A DNA stretch of 64,000 nucleotides from Ligustrum vulgare (lineage: Eukaryota; Streptophyta; Magnoliopsida; Lamiales; Oleaceae), in the NCBI GenBank assembly GCA_963555705.1, contig OY743176.1, forward strand, positions 45,585,026 through 45,649,025, read 5' to 3'. A model generated the notes under the pieces. The model did not search any database, was not told where the DNA came from, and worked only from the letters and a program-made list of their open reading frames with translations. Made by a program: the position numbers and the translations under genes. Positions 46,350 through 57,794 of the stretch are shown piece after piece; the first letter of the stretch is position 1; the number at the start of each line of letters is the position of its first letter.

Positions 46350-47390
46350 ATGTATTTATATTTCTTCATCCTCCCATATGGAAGGAACATATTTTTTCAA
46401 GTATTTTCCGTTGATGGATATTATGTGTTTCGTGTTATCTAGATCCTCCAAATGATAAGCTCCGTTGGACAACACACTGCTTACCCTGAACGGTCCTTCC
46501 CAACTAGGCTAACATTTCCCATATTTGGGATTTTTACTTTCTAACGGGAGTATGGTTTTCCAGACCAAATCGCCCGCGCTAAATAATTTGACTATCACTC
46601 TGTTGTTGTAATATTTAGCCACTTTTTGATTCTGAACTTGCAATCTATCAAGGACGTCCAACTTCAATTCGTCCAGTTCTAAAAGATTCTGAACCATCAG
46701 TTTTGCATAGTCGCTTTCATATAGATGGTTCTGTAAACTTGTTCGAATTGATTGCATGTTGATCTTCATAGGTAGTATTGCTTCTTGTCCATAAGTTAGC
46801 TAAAATGGAGTTACACCTGTACTCATTCGTGGAGATGTCTGTAAGCCTACAAGGCATTGTTCAAACATTCGTGCCAATTCCTGGCATTTTCGTCCAACAT
46901 TTTTCGTACAATGCTCTTTAGGGTTTTGTTGGACGACTCTGCTTGCCTGTTAGACTAAGCGTAATAAGGTGTAGAGTTAACTAGTTTGATGTCAAATTCG
47001 TCCAAGAACTCCTTTACTAGATTTCCATTTAACGAGGTTCCATGGTCTACCATTATGGTCCCCGAATCTATAAATAATGTGGTTGTGAATGAATTCTATG
47101 ACGTTCTTTTGGGAAATTCCTTTCAAATGGACAGCCTCTACCCATTTAGTAAAGAAGTCCGTTGCTATAATGATGAACGTGTGTTGTTTGGACGATGGGG
47201 GATAAATCTTCCCTATTAAATCAATAGCCCAACCTTTAAACGGCCAAGGTTTAATAATAGGCGTCATTTCCTTGGCTGACGCTCTTTGGATTGGTCCGTG
47301 CCTCTGACACACTAAGCAACGTTTTGCATATTGTATGCACGATTCTCCCATTTTGGGCTAAAAGTATCCACTCCTAATAATCAGCCATCT
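46350..47390 (-). pseudogene. Tat-lineage integrase
   Basis: The minus strand reads CIQYAKRCLVCQRHGPIQRA (zinc domain), FKGWAIDLIGKIYPPSSKQH (first Asp), TIMVDHGTSLNGN after a frameshift (second Asp), NRQAESSNKTLKSIVRKMLD (Glu), TYGQEAILPMKINMQSI and the C-terminal GPFRVSSVLSNGAYHLEDLD. Frame changes near 47060 and 46790 and at least two stops break it. All three catalytic residues are visible. Confidence 0.9.
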
Positions 47391-48560
47391 CATTTTTTGG
47401 CCGGCTTGATGGGCCCCACATATCCCTTCATGGACTTCTGCTATAATGGTCTTAGCTTCGCTCAAACTTATGCACTTTAATAACACCCCATCTGAACGCT
47501 TCTTGTATAGTTGGTTGTCTATGAGGACATAATTCAATGCACGCAGTTTCATTTTTCTGTCGTTTCTTCCACCAGGTTCTTCCAAAAATTTCTTTAGTTC
47601 TTCTCTCCAATCCATCGCATCCCCGGTTTGTATACAATGAATACTGCTTCCCTTTATCCTCCTTTGTACGGCGGGCAGGATTATTCCGTACTCACAAGTT
47701 GTTGTTGCATTTACCACCTTTGAATAACCCGAGGCGACTTGGGCTAATTCGTTCACTACATCGTTGTAAATCCTGCTTATGTACTGAAGCTCCACTTCAT
47801 CAAATTCCTCCAAAAGCTCTTGGACGAGATCGTGTTGCTTTACCACAGAATCGCTCTGGCACTTGAAATCGCCCGTTAATTGGTATATTACCAACTGAGA
47901 ATCTCCCCGGATAATTACATTCTTCACTTTCAGCTCTACTAACAGTTCTAGTCCCGTGATCAATGCTTCATACTCAGCTTGATTGTTAGTACATGCTCTT
48001 TCCAAGGTGAGAGCGTACTTGTAATAGACTCCCAGAGGATTTATTAAAACTATACCAACCCCCGCGCCCTGGTAAGTTTTTGATCCATCAAAATATAAAA
48101 CCCAAGGCTTTGTTTCGAGCGAATTCACTTCTAAATTAACCTCCTTAGGCATGTCCAAATATGGATGATCAGCCAAGAAGTTGGCTAAAGCTTGATTTTT
48201 AATTGCCTTTTGAGGTATGTGTTGTATTTCAAATTCAGAAAGGGCCAATGTCCAAAGGCCAATTCTCTGATATAAAACAGGGCGAGAAAACAAGTACCTG
48301 ACTATATTTACTTTGGATATCAAATACACAGTTACAGGCCGTAAATAGGCCCTTAGTTTAGTACATGTGAAATATAGAGCGAGACAAAGTTTTTCTATAG
48401 CTGAATAATTACATTCACACTTCGTCAACTGTCTGCTTAAGTAGTAAATCGCTCTCTCCTCGTCTAGTTGGTCTTCTTGCGCGACCATTCCGTCTATGGA
48501 TCCTTGCTCCACCGATATATAGACTTTTATTGGCTTCCCATGGATTGGTGACACCAACAC
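47358..48560 (-). pseudogene. Tat-lineage RNase H plus second (archaeal-type) RNase H
   Basis: A 400-codon open frame holds the end of the RT connection and first RNase H (YYLSRQLTKCECNYSAIEKL, LRPVTVYLISKVNIVRYLFS), then a second RNase H: WVLYFDGSKTYQGAGVGIVL, NNQAEYEALITGLELL, IRGDSQLVIYQLTGDFK, DVVNELAQVA. The DGS, AEYEA and GDS acidic residues are kept; the last site reads NELA. It continues into the integrase N-terminus (VHEGICGAHQAGQKMRWL). A second RNase H between RT and integrase is diagnostic of the Tat lineage. It is the longest intact frame of the window but lacks its RT domain. Confidence 0.93.
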
Positions 48561-49135
48561 AGACGGATTCGATAAGTATACATTTAGGCTGTCGAAAGCC
48601 TTTTGGTGTTCTTCCCGCCAGAAAAATTCGTCTTGTTTCTTTAACTTTAAAAGAGGTGAAAAAACTTTCGTTCGCCCTCCCTACTGAGTGTTTGGCTGAT
48701 GAACGTTGGGCGTTCTTCCCCTTCGTCGCCGATGTTCACTTTTACAAGAGGATCTTGCGCCTGAGCGTGTCCCTATTTGGATATCCCTATTGCTTTATCA
48801 TCCAGGCTTTTTGTGAGTAACTCTTCCTCCAAACAATCCACCTTGTAGATCTTTCCATCAACATTCTGCTCCAACTCAAAAACGGCCAACTTGCACCTGA
48901 ACGTTGCCAATGCTCCTGCCTCTTTTGTCTTTTTTGCGTTTTCTTCAGACTTATTATTGAAAGCCATTGGTTTAGCTTTTGAGGCCCGAATATCGGCCAC
49001 ATTCCCTCTTTGCTGATTGCTTGTCATGATTCGTCGATCATTTTTATGCCAATGACTGGCTTCTCAAGGGCTACTATATTGGGCCTCATCTGGTTGAACA
49101 TCTCTGTTAGGGCGTCAACCGAGAATGGTTCTTCA
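48561..49135 (-). pseudogene. Junction region where the RT polymerase domain is missing
   Basis: Only about 575 bases separate protease from RNase H, too short for RT. The minus strand shows KETKRIFLAGRTPKGF-like residues at about 48600-48650, near the end of RT, and a Lys/Glu-rich segment (SEENAKKTKEAGALATFRCK) at 48773-49027. No YxDD motif is present, so an internal deletion is inferred. Confidence 0.65.
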
Positions 49136-50100
49136 CTTAGCCGATGACTTGAGTTTCTTCTCTCTCTTGCACTACTCTAACAGGCCCACAATTCCCCTCG
49201 TACATGAATCTTTCTATAGAGTTTGCTTCCGCCATGAATGGTCTATGATCTTCCTGTATCACTTCTGCTTCTCCTTTATCATTCCAGATTACTAAACACT
49301 GGTGGAGCGATGAAGGTATGCACCGGCTCCCATGGATCCAATCTCTCCCTAAAAGTACATTATAGCTGGTAGGACCATCTATCACGAAGAAAACTGTGGT
49401 CCTTGTGGTAGTCCCCACAGTGATGTCCAACGACATCACTCCTTTGGCCGACGTCACCCCCCCCCCGTTGAAGCTTGTGAGGATAACTTCTGTAGGATCA
49501 TATCATCCTCCTTTTTCGCAAATCTTCTCATCATTCTGGACGGGATGGTGTTTATAGTGACCCCGTTGTCTATAAGAATCTTTGAAACTGGAATTCCATT
49601 AATCTAGGCCTTCACATACAATGGCCTAAGATGCCTGGTTAGTCTGGTGGAGGGTTTCCTAAAGATAACTTTTTCCGCTGCATCGATTTCTACCTCTTGG
49701 CCGTCTTCCTTTATTTCGACTCTTTTCGTTACTTCGGCTTGCAATACCTCTTGCCCCCACTCTGATCTCTCAACTCTCCATGTGCGAACCATCCAGTGGT
49801 AGGATGAAGTATCATGGGAGGGGACCCATACTTCTCAACCCGTGGCACTCTCGTCTTCCTTTTGGGCATTCTGTATAGTACGTAAAAATCAAACACTCGC
49901 CTAGAGGGCTCGCCCAATAGATCCACTTCGCGCACACCTTCTTGATATAACTGCTTTAGCAACATATTGCGTGACACCCCTCTTTTCCTACCTCCCACCT
50001 CCAAATCGATTTCTTCCTCGATGTCTGTCATGCCATCGTCTTCTTCTTCATAATCTACCTCTTGGGATGTTTGGCCCTCTTCACATACCAACTCGCAGGC
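49136..50100 (-). pseudogene. Tat-lineage protease region
   Basis: From right to left: an acidic stretch (QEVDYEEEDDGMTDIEEEID), LRHLRPLYVKA-like, KILIDNGVTINTIPSRMM with the active-site D-N-G, SLDITVGTTTRTTVFFVIDG and PTSYNVLLGRDWIHGSRCIP followed by SSLHQCLVIWNDKGE. These are the aspartic protease core and its C-terminal LLGRDWIH block. A C-run of eight at 49459-49466 causes a frame change. Confidence 0.88.
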
Positions 50101-50520
50101 TACTCCTTCCTTTTCTCCACCTTCTTCTTCTATATCCTCTTAGCTCCTAAATTCATTGGCTAGTATATAGTTGTTGGTCATAACTAGGGGCAATGTCCCG
50201 AACTGAATGGTGGTGGCTCGCTCTGGTTCCTCTTCGTCTCTTTCTTCTTTGCTACGCTCGAACTTCGATTTCCCAGTGGGACTTCAAGACGCTTTCTTCA
50301 CCGATCCCTCTGTGCTGTTTCCTTTGTCACTATCAAATTCACTTTGGTCAGTTTCTCGAGTTAACCTTGGCGCATCCAGAGACAACATTCCTTGTTGTCG
50401 CCTCATCATTCTGCCGTAGTTCCTCTGAAAATGCGTTTGCTGTGTCCTTGTCATCTCATTGAAGGGCACGACTCATCTCGCGTTGAGCTGGAATGAATGC
50501 CAAACATTTGATTTTCGTAG

Positions 50521-52746
50521 CTACGGCCTAAATGTTTTCCTGTGATTTGTTGGCCATAGTTGCCTTTCTTGATACGGTTTTCCATGTGCATCCAGGCCTC
50601 GTCCCCTATCGGCCTGGAAACTTGGCGCAACTCTGGGATAAGTGTGAAAACTTTGCACTTTGTTTCCTTCCACAGACTTACTCACTTCTTCCTTGCATCT
50701 ATCACATAAGACACCCTTGTCTCCTTGGTATTCTTTTCCCTTGAGCCGTTCAAACACTTTGGGACGTTGTTGTTCATCTTCTACTCTATCATCATTCACC
50801 AGTTTGAACTTTGGCAATTTCTGGGCAAAATCAGTTGCCATCATGTTCGCTCCAAGTGGTTGTGGGAAGGGGTTCTCGTCCACCTCCATCTTTTTCTTAG
50901 GCTCAAGTGTGATCCTTCCTGACTCAATGGCTTCCTGCAACACGTACCAGAAAACAAAGCAGTTGTTAGTCGTATGAGACCATGCATTTTGCCATTTACA
51001 GTATTTTTTGCCCTTAGTTTGTTCAGGATTTGGCAACTTATGTTTATCTCTTAACTTGATTTTCTTGTCCTTAAATAACTTGTCGAATATAAGGTCCGCC
51101 TTACTAACGTCGAACGAAAATATTTTAGCCTTCTTATTTTTCTCTTCTACAAGCTCGTCTTTTATTATCATGCCAGATTTTTCTATCAGGGGACAGGCAT
51201 ATGGGTCTCCTTTGACTAGCTCGGCCAAGCATACTATAGCCTGGTCAACATATCTGTCACCCATCGTGTGTATCTCGAAATTTGGGTCCTTATAAAAAGT
51301 TCATTTTCTAGAATTTTTCATTTGCTCTTCTTCTCTCAGCAGACGCTCATATCTTATAACATTAGCGCTCAATTGAAATAGGTCAGGGAACTCCCTATCT
51401 TGGAATTTTTTCTTGAGGTCAAAACTCAGGCAACTCTGAGCGATTCTAACGAATTCTTTTTCCTGCAGGGGTACAAAGCATTTACTCCTGGCTGTTTTGA
51501 ACCGTTGGAGAAAGCTTCCAGCCTAATCAGCGGGCATTTTCCTTAGATTGGCCAGATCAGCCAGAGTCACCTCAGACTCCGTTTTATAGAACTGGGCGTG
51601 GAACAGTAGTTCTAATTGTTGTCACGTTTGCACAGAATTCGCTGGCAGATTAATGAACCAAGAGAAAGCCATCCCTATTAAGGAACTCAGGAAAAGCCTG
51701 ATTTTATGATAATCGGTCACCTCACCACACTGCAACGTGAATCGGCCTAAGTGTTCTAGCATGGAGACCTCCCCCAAACCAGTGAATAAAGAGAATTCTA
51801 GCACCTTGTAACCCCTAGGCCAGGGATAAGCTTGATCCACCCAATCTGGGTATGGCTTAGTGTAAGTCGGCCTAACATAAGAACGCATCCCCACTGCCAT
51901 TTGATCTCGCACCATCTCAACGACTTGATCCTTTAACAAGGCATTGAGATCATAAGGGAATCCTATGGGTTGATTTCCCCCTGGTGGTGCTTGTGGCTTG
52001 ACATTTGGCACTGTATTTGGTAAAGGAGTTGGAGCGCAATTACCATTGGTGAAGTTGTTGTTATTGTTCCCTCCATCGTTAAAATGTGGAACATTTTGTC
52101 CATTATTTTGGACAATATTCCGAGGTACTGGGTTGTTCCCCAAGTTCGGAACTGGGTCACCCCCAAGTTCGAAGTTGGGTTTCCCCCCAAGTTCGGCACT
52201 GGGTTACCCTCCAAATTCGAAGTTGGGTTACCCCCCAAGCTTGGCATTGGATTACTCCCCAAATTCGAAGTTAGGTTACTCCCGAAATTTGAAGTTGGGT
52301 TACCCCCCATGTTTGGCACTGGATTACTCCCCAAGTTTGAAGTTGGGTTACCCCCCAGGTTTGACACTGGATTCCCCCCAAGTTTGAAGTTGGGTTACCC
52401 CCCAGGTTTGGCACTGGATCCCCCCCCCCCAAGTTTGAAGTGGACGGACCAAAAGGCCATTCTATCCCCTGATTTGGACTTGAGGTTGGGGAACTATGTC
52501 CTACAATCGTCCTGGATTGAAAATGATGTCCTATATTTGGGAAGGTTGATTGAACAACTTGGCCGTCAACTTATTCATATTATCATGCAACATTTTTAGT
52601 TGTTTGGTCATATTATCGAATTGTTCCTTCTCTATTTGAATAAACTTTTCCTTATTATGGACATATTGCAGATTTACCTGTTCAACCACGTCTTGAGCGA
52701 GTTCATCAAACAGTGCGCGCATGGTTCGAGGATTCAAATCCGCCAT
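50521..52746 (-). pseudogene. Tat-lineage gag with octapeptide repeats
   Basis: It starts with MADLNPRTMRALFDELAQDV and a helical segment, then a tandem Asn-Pro-x-x-Asn-Leu-Gly repeat (52130-52440), an Asn-rich linker, the gag capsid domain (YKVLEFSLFTGLGEVSMLEH, HKIRLFLSSLIGMAFSWFIN, LEKEFVRIAQSC-like) and the C-terminal half (MGDRYVDQAIVCLAELVKGD; YCKWQNAWSHTTNNCFVF, a CX..HTTNNC zinc-binding block). Stops occur after QPSQI, after NSVQT and near 51300, and the long repeat brings frame changes. Confidence 0.88.
52130..52440 (-). repeat. 24-bp minisatellite encoding an octapeptide in gag
   Basis: Units alternate between NPTSNLGG and NPVPNLGG variants (DNA units like CAAGTTCGAAGTTGGGTTAC read on plus). 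About 12 units of 24 bp are present. Frames drift through length changes in the C-runs (for example at 52420-52429). Confidence 0.9.
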
Positions 52747-52905
52747 GGGTTCATAATGGCTATGACTCTCTCCCTCTGTTCCTGGAGGACTTTGTTCTTC
52801 CTCATATCTTTCAATTATAGACGGGAAATGATGGCTTGTTGTTTCCTTGTCGGAATTCTTGTGAGGTATGATGGTTCACTTCGTATCTTCAAAAACACCA
52901 AATTG

Positions 52906-52925
52906 TCCCACTGGGCATGCCAAAC
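52906..52925 (-). promoter_or_regulatory. Primer-binding region of Tat element
   Basis: On the minus strand GTTTGGCATGCCCAGTGGGA follows directly after the LTR end ..GAAACA. Tat elements have a TTTGGCGCCCACCGTGGGG-like sequence here, so this is a diverged version; the tRNA used is not certain. Confidence 0.7.
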
Positions 52926-53605
52926 TGTTTCGCGCGAAAATCACCTCGCTAACAATTACCAAAAGGGGGATCAGACGAATGTATAAGGAACAAACAATTC
53001 GAGACAAAGTCCCAATGAGGGTGCTATATTTATGAAGATTACAGTGAAGACAAAACACCTCTAAGGGGCGCAAGCACACAAATTATACTAAGAGTTTGAC
53101 GATAAAAGTAAAGATAAAGCAAATTACATATTTTCTTGTTGAGATTTGATTTATTGGTCCTTCTAAATGACTAATTTTTTACAATATATATACAAATGCA
53201 CGAACTTCCTTCAATCGCTGCCAATATTTGAATCTTCGATTTGCCACCTTAATTTGTAACACTTGGATGGATTAATTTGCTTCCTCCACGTTGCATAACC
53301 GTCGTTCACGTCCTTGTAACATCCGCTTGCCACGCTGCTCTAAGTAGCCTCCACAATTCGTCATTTCAACTGCCACCTTCATCAACAACTGGCTACGTGA
53401 TCACAAGACAAGTGTCAAAACTACTTCTACTTGTTTAGTCGCCCAACTGTGTTTCGCTCGCCCTGTCGCCCAAATATCCTAGTTGCCGCAAAATCGCCCA
53501 GTCGTCCAACTTCTTGCCTATAATGAGTCTTTAACGTTGGGCCTCTTTCGGTTTGGGTCAAGGTTTAGGCCTCTTGTATTGTTGGGTATTTTTTGGGCGT
53601 CAACA
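52926..53605 (-). repeat. 5' LTR of Tat-lineage element
   Basis: On the minus strand it starts TGTTGACGCCCAAAAAATAC and ends CGCGCGAAACA beside the PBS, giving 680 bp with TG..CA ends. The outer flank is CTAAC (53606-53610). No partner LTR was found at the left end of the element. Confidence 0.82.
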
Positions 53606-54133
53606 CTAACTTTCGAATCTGATTCCACCCATATATTTCTAAAGTTGAGCTCTTGACTCGACATAATTTGGATTTCTGGGATGATTTGTGTGTTTGTTTT
53701 ATATTATAGTTAAGAAGCACTTTTAAATCTAGAGGTTTAACATGAATAGAATTTGGAAGGAAGTCAGGGGCATGCATAGAATGCCTTTTAATTGTAGTAG
53801 AAGAATGATGGTAATGGAGTCGCGATAGAGAATGACCATTTTACGTATTTAGCTTTGATTTATAATAAGAAACAAAGACTTGAAAATGATCTGTGCGTAG
53901 AATAACAGTGGTACTGGGAAATGCTACAAAATTTTATGTAATCGGAAGATACCATGTTAAAAAGGCAAGTTCTACATGGCTATGAGACCAACTATGCTTT
54001 ATAATGCGGATTGCTTAGGTTGGTGAAAGACAATGTGATGTAGATAGATATAAAGTATAAAAATAGAATTTTATTCAAAATATGTGGATTTTAAGTAGGT
54101 TAGATTAGTTATAATAATTCAATAAAGGCCTAG
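53606..54133. other. AT-rich spacer, no gene
   Basis: Spacer between the Tat element and the Athila-like solo LTR. Only short chance reading frames are seen; the last five bases (54129-54133, CCTAG) are the target duplication of the next element. Confidence 0.6.
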
Positions 54134-54623
54134 TGATAAGTGCTTTATTAGCATGTATTTAATTCACTTATTATCTTATTTTGTTATTTGTTTGATCCTA
54201 TTGAAGCATCGTTTAATGCATTTCACTTATTGTGCTATGTAAGATCGCAAAGAACGAAAAGAAAGGAAATATGACCAAAGAAATATAAAAAAATCAAGAA
54301 GTGAGGTTCAAGGGCATATTCAAAGAGCTCCAAATCAATAATGGCATGTGGGAAGAAGATTAGATCCAAAAATTATGGTCAAAGAAGGTTTGGAATGAAG
54401 TTGGAAATCAAAAACCCGCAAGGATTGTGATCATGAATTTTAGTCATAGATTGAAGCTCAACTTTGTCATATAAGACTTTCGAATTTGGGAAGAGCTATT
54501 TCACAAAGAATTGTAGATATTTGAGTTTTATTTCCAACGCAACTTGAATCACCACAATCGGACTTCGGGAGAGAAAGTTATGACCAAAACATCGATCACA
54601 GGCGCTTCTCGGCAGAAATACAC

Positions 54624-54721
54624 TTACGGCCGTAAATGACTAAGTTACGGCCGTAACTTCCAAATTTCGGAAATTTTCAGAATCCCAATTACGGCCGTAA
54701 TAATGGAAGTTACGGCCGTAA
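54624..54721. repeat. Four perfect 12-bp palindromes TTACGGCCGTAA
   Basis: Copies at 54624-54635, 54645-54656, 54689-54700 and 54710-54721 form two pairs, each pair spaced 21 bp start to start. They lie in the Athila-like solo LTR. Confidence 0.95.
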
Positions 54722-54924
54722 CTTGCTCTCCAAGGAATTTCCTTATCTGATTCAAGGTCTATCTTTGGTATATCTTTGGGGTAAAGTTAGGGCACAATTT
54801 TGGGAGTATTAAAGAAGGAAAATCACCACAAAAAGGAGGCTGGACATTGAGAAAAATTGAGAGAAAAATATAGAGCATTCTTGTGAGATTTTCAAGCGCA
54901 AGAATATCAATAACAGTGGAATTC

Positions 54925-55006
54925 ATGAAGCAACTTGAAGAATCTACCACAAGCATGCTAGGCTAAATAAGCAACTTGAAGAATCTACCACAACCATGCT
55001 AGGCTA
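54925..55006 (+). repeat. Tandem duplication of about 43 bp in Athila-like LTR
   Basis: The block AAGCAACTTGAAGAATCTAC with CATGCTAGGCTAAAT occurs twice in a row, at about 54927 and 54970, with one difference (AGCATG / ACCATG). Confidence 0.85.
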
Positions 55007-55801
55007 AATTTCATATCTTGTTCAAATGGGAAGTTGTGTTAACTTGATTATATTATTTTCTTTTCCTACAAATTAGTAGCGTGAATTTATTCTTTTATTT
55101 CAATTGTTGGATTATTATATTTTGAATGTTCAATTGAGTTTATTTGATTAATAGTTTAATTTGGCCAATTGGATTATTGATCTTTGGATTCATAAATATG
55201 CTATGTTTGGATTTTTGATCCGTAATTGTCATTGAATCTTTACTTTAGTAGCAAATAAATCTCGTGCAGGTTTAGTAATAATTTAACTTGAATTGATTAA
55301 TTCGAGCTCGTGTAATTAACGATCCAATTAAATCTATTCTTCTAAATTTTCATACTAGGCGTGCATTAAATCCTAAGAGCTTGTTTAGGATTGTCTATGG
55401 CTAGAATTGGTTCGAAGAGCTTGTTTTAAATCAATACACATAAGGAAGAATTTAGATAATCAGAGCTCGTTGATTATTTATGATTGATAATTGAATTAGG
55501 GATAGAAACACGTTACAAAGAAAGTTATAACATTAATTGAGGGTACAACCGAACCCGAGAATAAGATTTCTTCTCATATTATTTCTCTAGTCATATTGAA
55601 TTGTTTATTTTTATGCATATTTTTTATTCAAGCAAATTCAAACAACAAACCCCCACATTCCATTTTAATTGATCGAACAACTAAAATTAGTTTCTGTTCC
55701 TCGTGGGATCGACCCTTTTTCTTACTACTACATTATTAATTAATATTTAGCGAGTAAGGAATTATTTATTATTTTGGTGTATTGCGACACGCACCACCTA
55801 G

Positions 55802-56203
55802 TTTATTAGAATTTTTTTATTTTGAATAAAGGGATTATTCAATGTAATTCTCAACTTTTGAATAAATGAATACAAATTGATTTCCTTTGTCTCCAATTCT
55901 TCTCTTTTTTGCACCCTTTCTTTTCAATTCTTAATCTTGAATCATTCATTGTCAAATATATGCTTTTGCATCAAAATGTCAATAGACCCATGCTATAGAA
56001 AATGAAGATGCTAAGATGAACATGTTTAAAAGAGGGACGTTACTTAAATCTTTTACTCACTAGAGCGATGCTATTCCTGCAGAATGTTTTAGGAGAGGAG
56101 ACAGACCAAAATCTGCATATCCTTATTTGGTAACTTAATATTTGTTTAATTGTACTTTTGGTAGATGTAGCAGTGGAAAAAGATTGGTGGAGGTGACACC
56201 ACA
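55802..56203. other. Spacer, no gene recognised
   Basis: AT-rich stretch without coding signal or obvious repeat between the solo LTR and the MITE. Confidence 0.6.
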
Positions 56204-56209
56204 TTTACT

Positions 56210-56347
56210 GGGGGGAAATGCTACTTGGACAACATATTTGAACAACATTGTGGACAACACACTCACATGGGGGTGGGGTCCACCAAAATGTGGACCCCAC
56301 CTCATGTGAGTGTGTTGTCCACTATTGTTGTCCAAGTATCATTTTCC
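56210..56347. mobile_element. 138-bp hairpin MITE
   Basis: The left arm GGAAATGCTACTTGGACAAC and the right arm on the minus strand GGAAAATGATACTTGGACAA are near-identical. Inverted similarity extends to a GTGGACAACACACTCACATG segment and a GTGGGGTCCAC centre, so most of the element folds back. TTTACT flanks both sides (56204-56209, 56348-56353; a G extends it on the right side). The 6-7-bp duplication may be a decayed 8-bp hAT type. Confidence 0.8.
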
Positions 56348-56867
56348 TTTACTGAGAATCTGTAGCGCCCCGAGTTCCGTATACCCGGTTAACCACGTAA
56401 TTTACTGGTCTAAATTTTTCGAATAATATTTTTGCGGAAGAAATAATTGAAATTCATTTTTGGCAACATTAAATAAACTGTAATGGCCGATAAAATTGAA
56501 AACATTTATGAAAACATTTGAAATAGTAAATCGAACCATTAATTTTGTAAAGAAATTACCAATGTCATAATTTCTCAAATAAATGAACTTCTCTAAATTA
56601 TTCGATTGTTTGGAAAATACGGAAATCATTAATGTCAAACTTTCAACAGTTTAACGATTATTGCCACCATCATTCATCGCTCGCCACCGTCTCCGAAATC
56701 TGCAAAACTGTTAAAAGTAGGGTGAGCATTTCATGGGGGAAATACTCAGTAGACTCATCGCAAATTAATTAGTTTATAAGATGATTAAACACATAAATCC
56801 TGGCTCTTTATAAAACGGGCATTGATAGGGCTTCTTTATAAAACGGCTCTTGATAAAACTCATATTG

Positions 56868-57018
56868 TGCATTACAGCACGGAACATATTTTGAAAATCA
56901 TAGGCTCTTTGAAAACAGCTCTTTGAAAACGGCTCTTTGAAAACGGCTCTTTGAAAATGGCTCTTTTGAAAACAGCTCTTTGAAAACAGTTCTTTGAAAA
57001 TAGTTCTTTGAAAACCAT
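56868..57018. repeat. Short tandem repeat GCTCTTTGAAAAC
   Basis: About eight units of 14-16 bp with the core CTCTTTGAAAAC. A corresponding run lies at 60414-60524 in the second family B LTR. Confidence 0.88.
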
Positions 57019-57064
57019 ATACTTATAAAAACATTTTAATTATGCCAAGCATAATTTTCTTTTG

Positions 57065-57385
57065 AAAGCATAGGGATCATTTTCATCATAACATAGGATA
57101 GGATCGAAATCCTCATAAACATAAGAATTTTACCGAACTTCGGTGGCAAGAATTCTTATGCAGTAAGTATACCTAGCATAATTTTTGAAATTCATAGGGA
57201 TCATTTGCATCATAACATAGGATAGGATCGAAATCCTCATAAACATGTGGAAACACAAAAATTTTACCGAACTTAGGTGGCAAGAATTCTTATTCCATCA
57301 TAACATAAGATAGGATCAAAATCCTCATAAACATATGGAGACACAAGAATTTTACCGAACTTAGGTGGCAAGAATTCTTATGTGT
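57065..57385. repeat. Tandem repeat of about 100 bp in family B LTR
   Basis: Three units have CATAACATAGGATAGGATCG, TCCTCATAAACAT and TTTTACCGAACTTAGGTGGC followed by AAGAATTCTTATG. The related run at 60578-61035 has more, shorter units. Confidence 0.88.
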
Positions 57386-57794
57386 AGCGCTACTAAAACT
57401 CCGGTCCCCTTAACATATCATAAGCTTATCATATGGGACCCATAGCAATCTTGGTAGATTGATTTCATAGCAATCTTGGTAGATTGATTTCATAGCAATG
57501 ATCCAAAAAAAACATTTTCGTGAAGCATAGTGTATACTTACTTTTCGTAAAAACATAACGTATATTTTCTTTTCATAAAAACATACTTACTTTTCTTAAA
57601 AATCGAATTTCACAAGTCACGTGACATTTATATGAAATCATAATTTAAATCAATTAATAAGTGCGAGTCTACCTCAAATCCGACGAGTGCAAAGTTGAGC
57701 GGGAATGACTTCAATTTCTTTAAATTCTCCGTACGCTTCGTCTTAGCCAATAAGTCACTTTAGTCTATCGAATATATAGCTCAAAATGATAAAT

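Larger units (their letters stand above)
54134..55796 (+). mobile_element. Athila-like solo LTR, TSD CCTAG
   Basis: It begins TGATAAGTGCTTTATTAGCA and ends GCGACACGCACCA. The CCTCGTGGGATCGACCC and GACACGCACCA blocks near the 3' end are typical of Athila-type Ty3/gypsy LTRs. Exact 5-bp duplications CCTAG lie at 54129-54133 and 55797-55801. No PBS or internal region follows, so it is a solo LTR. It carries four TTACGGCCGTAA palindromes. Confidence 0.92.

Noticed and set aside
52084..52599. Plus-strand Pro-rich ORF (PSSLKLGYPP repeats)
   Set aside because: It is the complement of the octapeptide repeat of the minus-strand gag.
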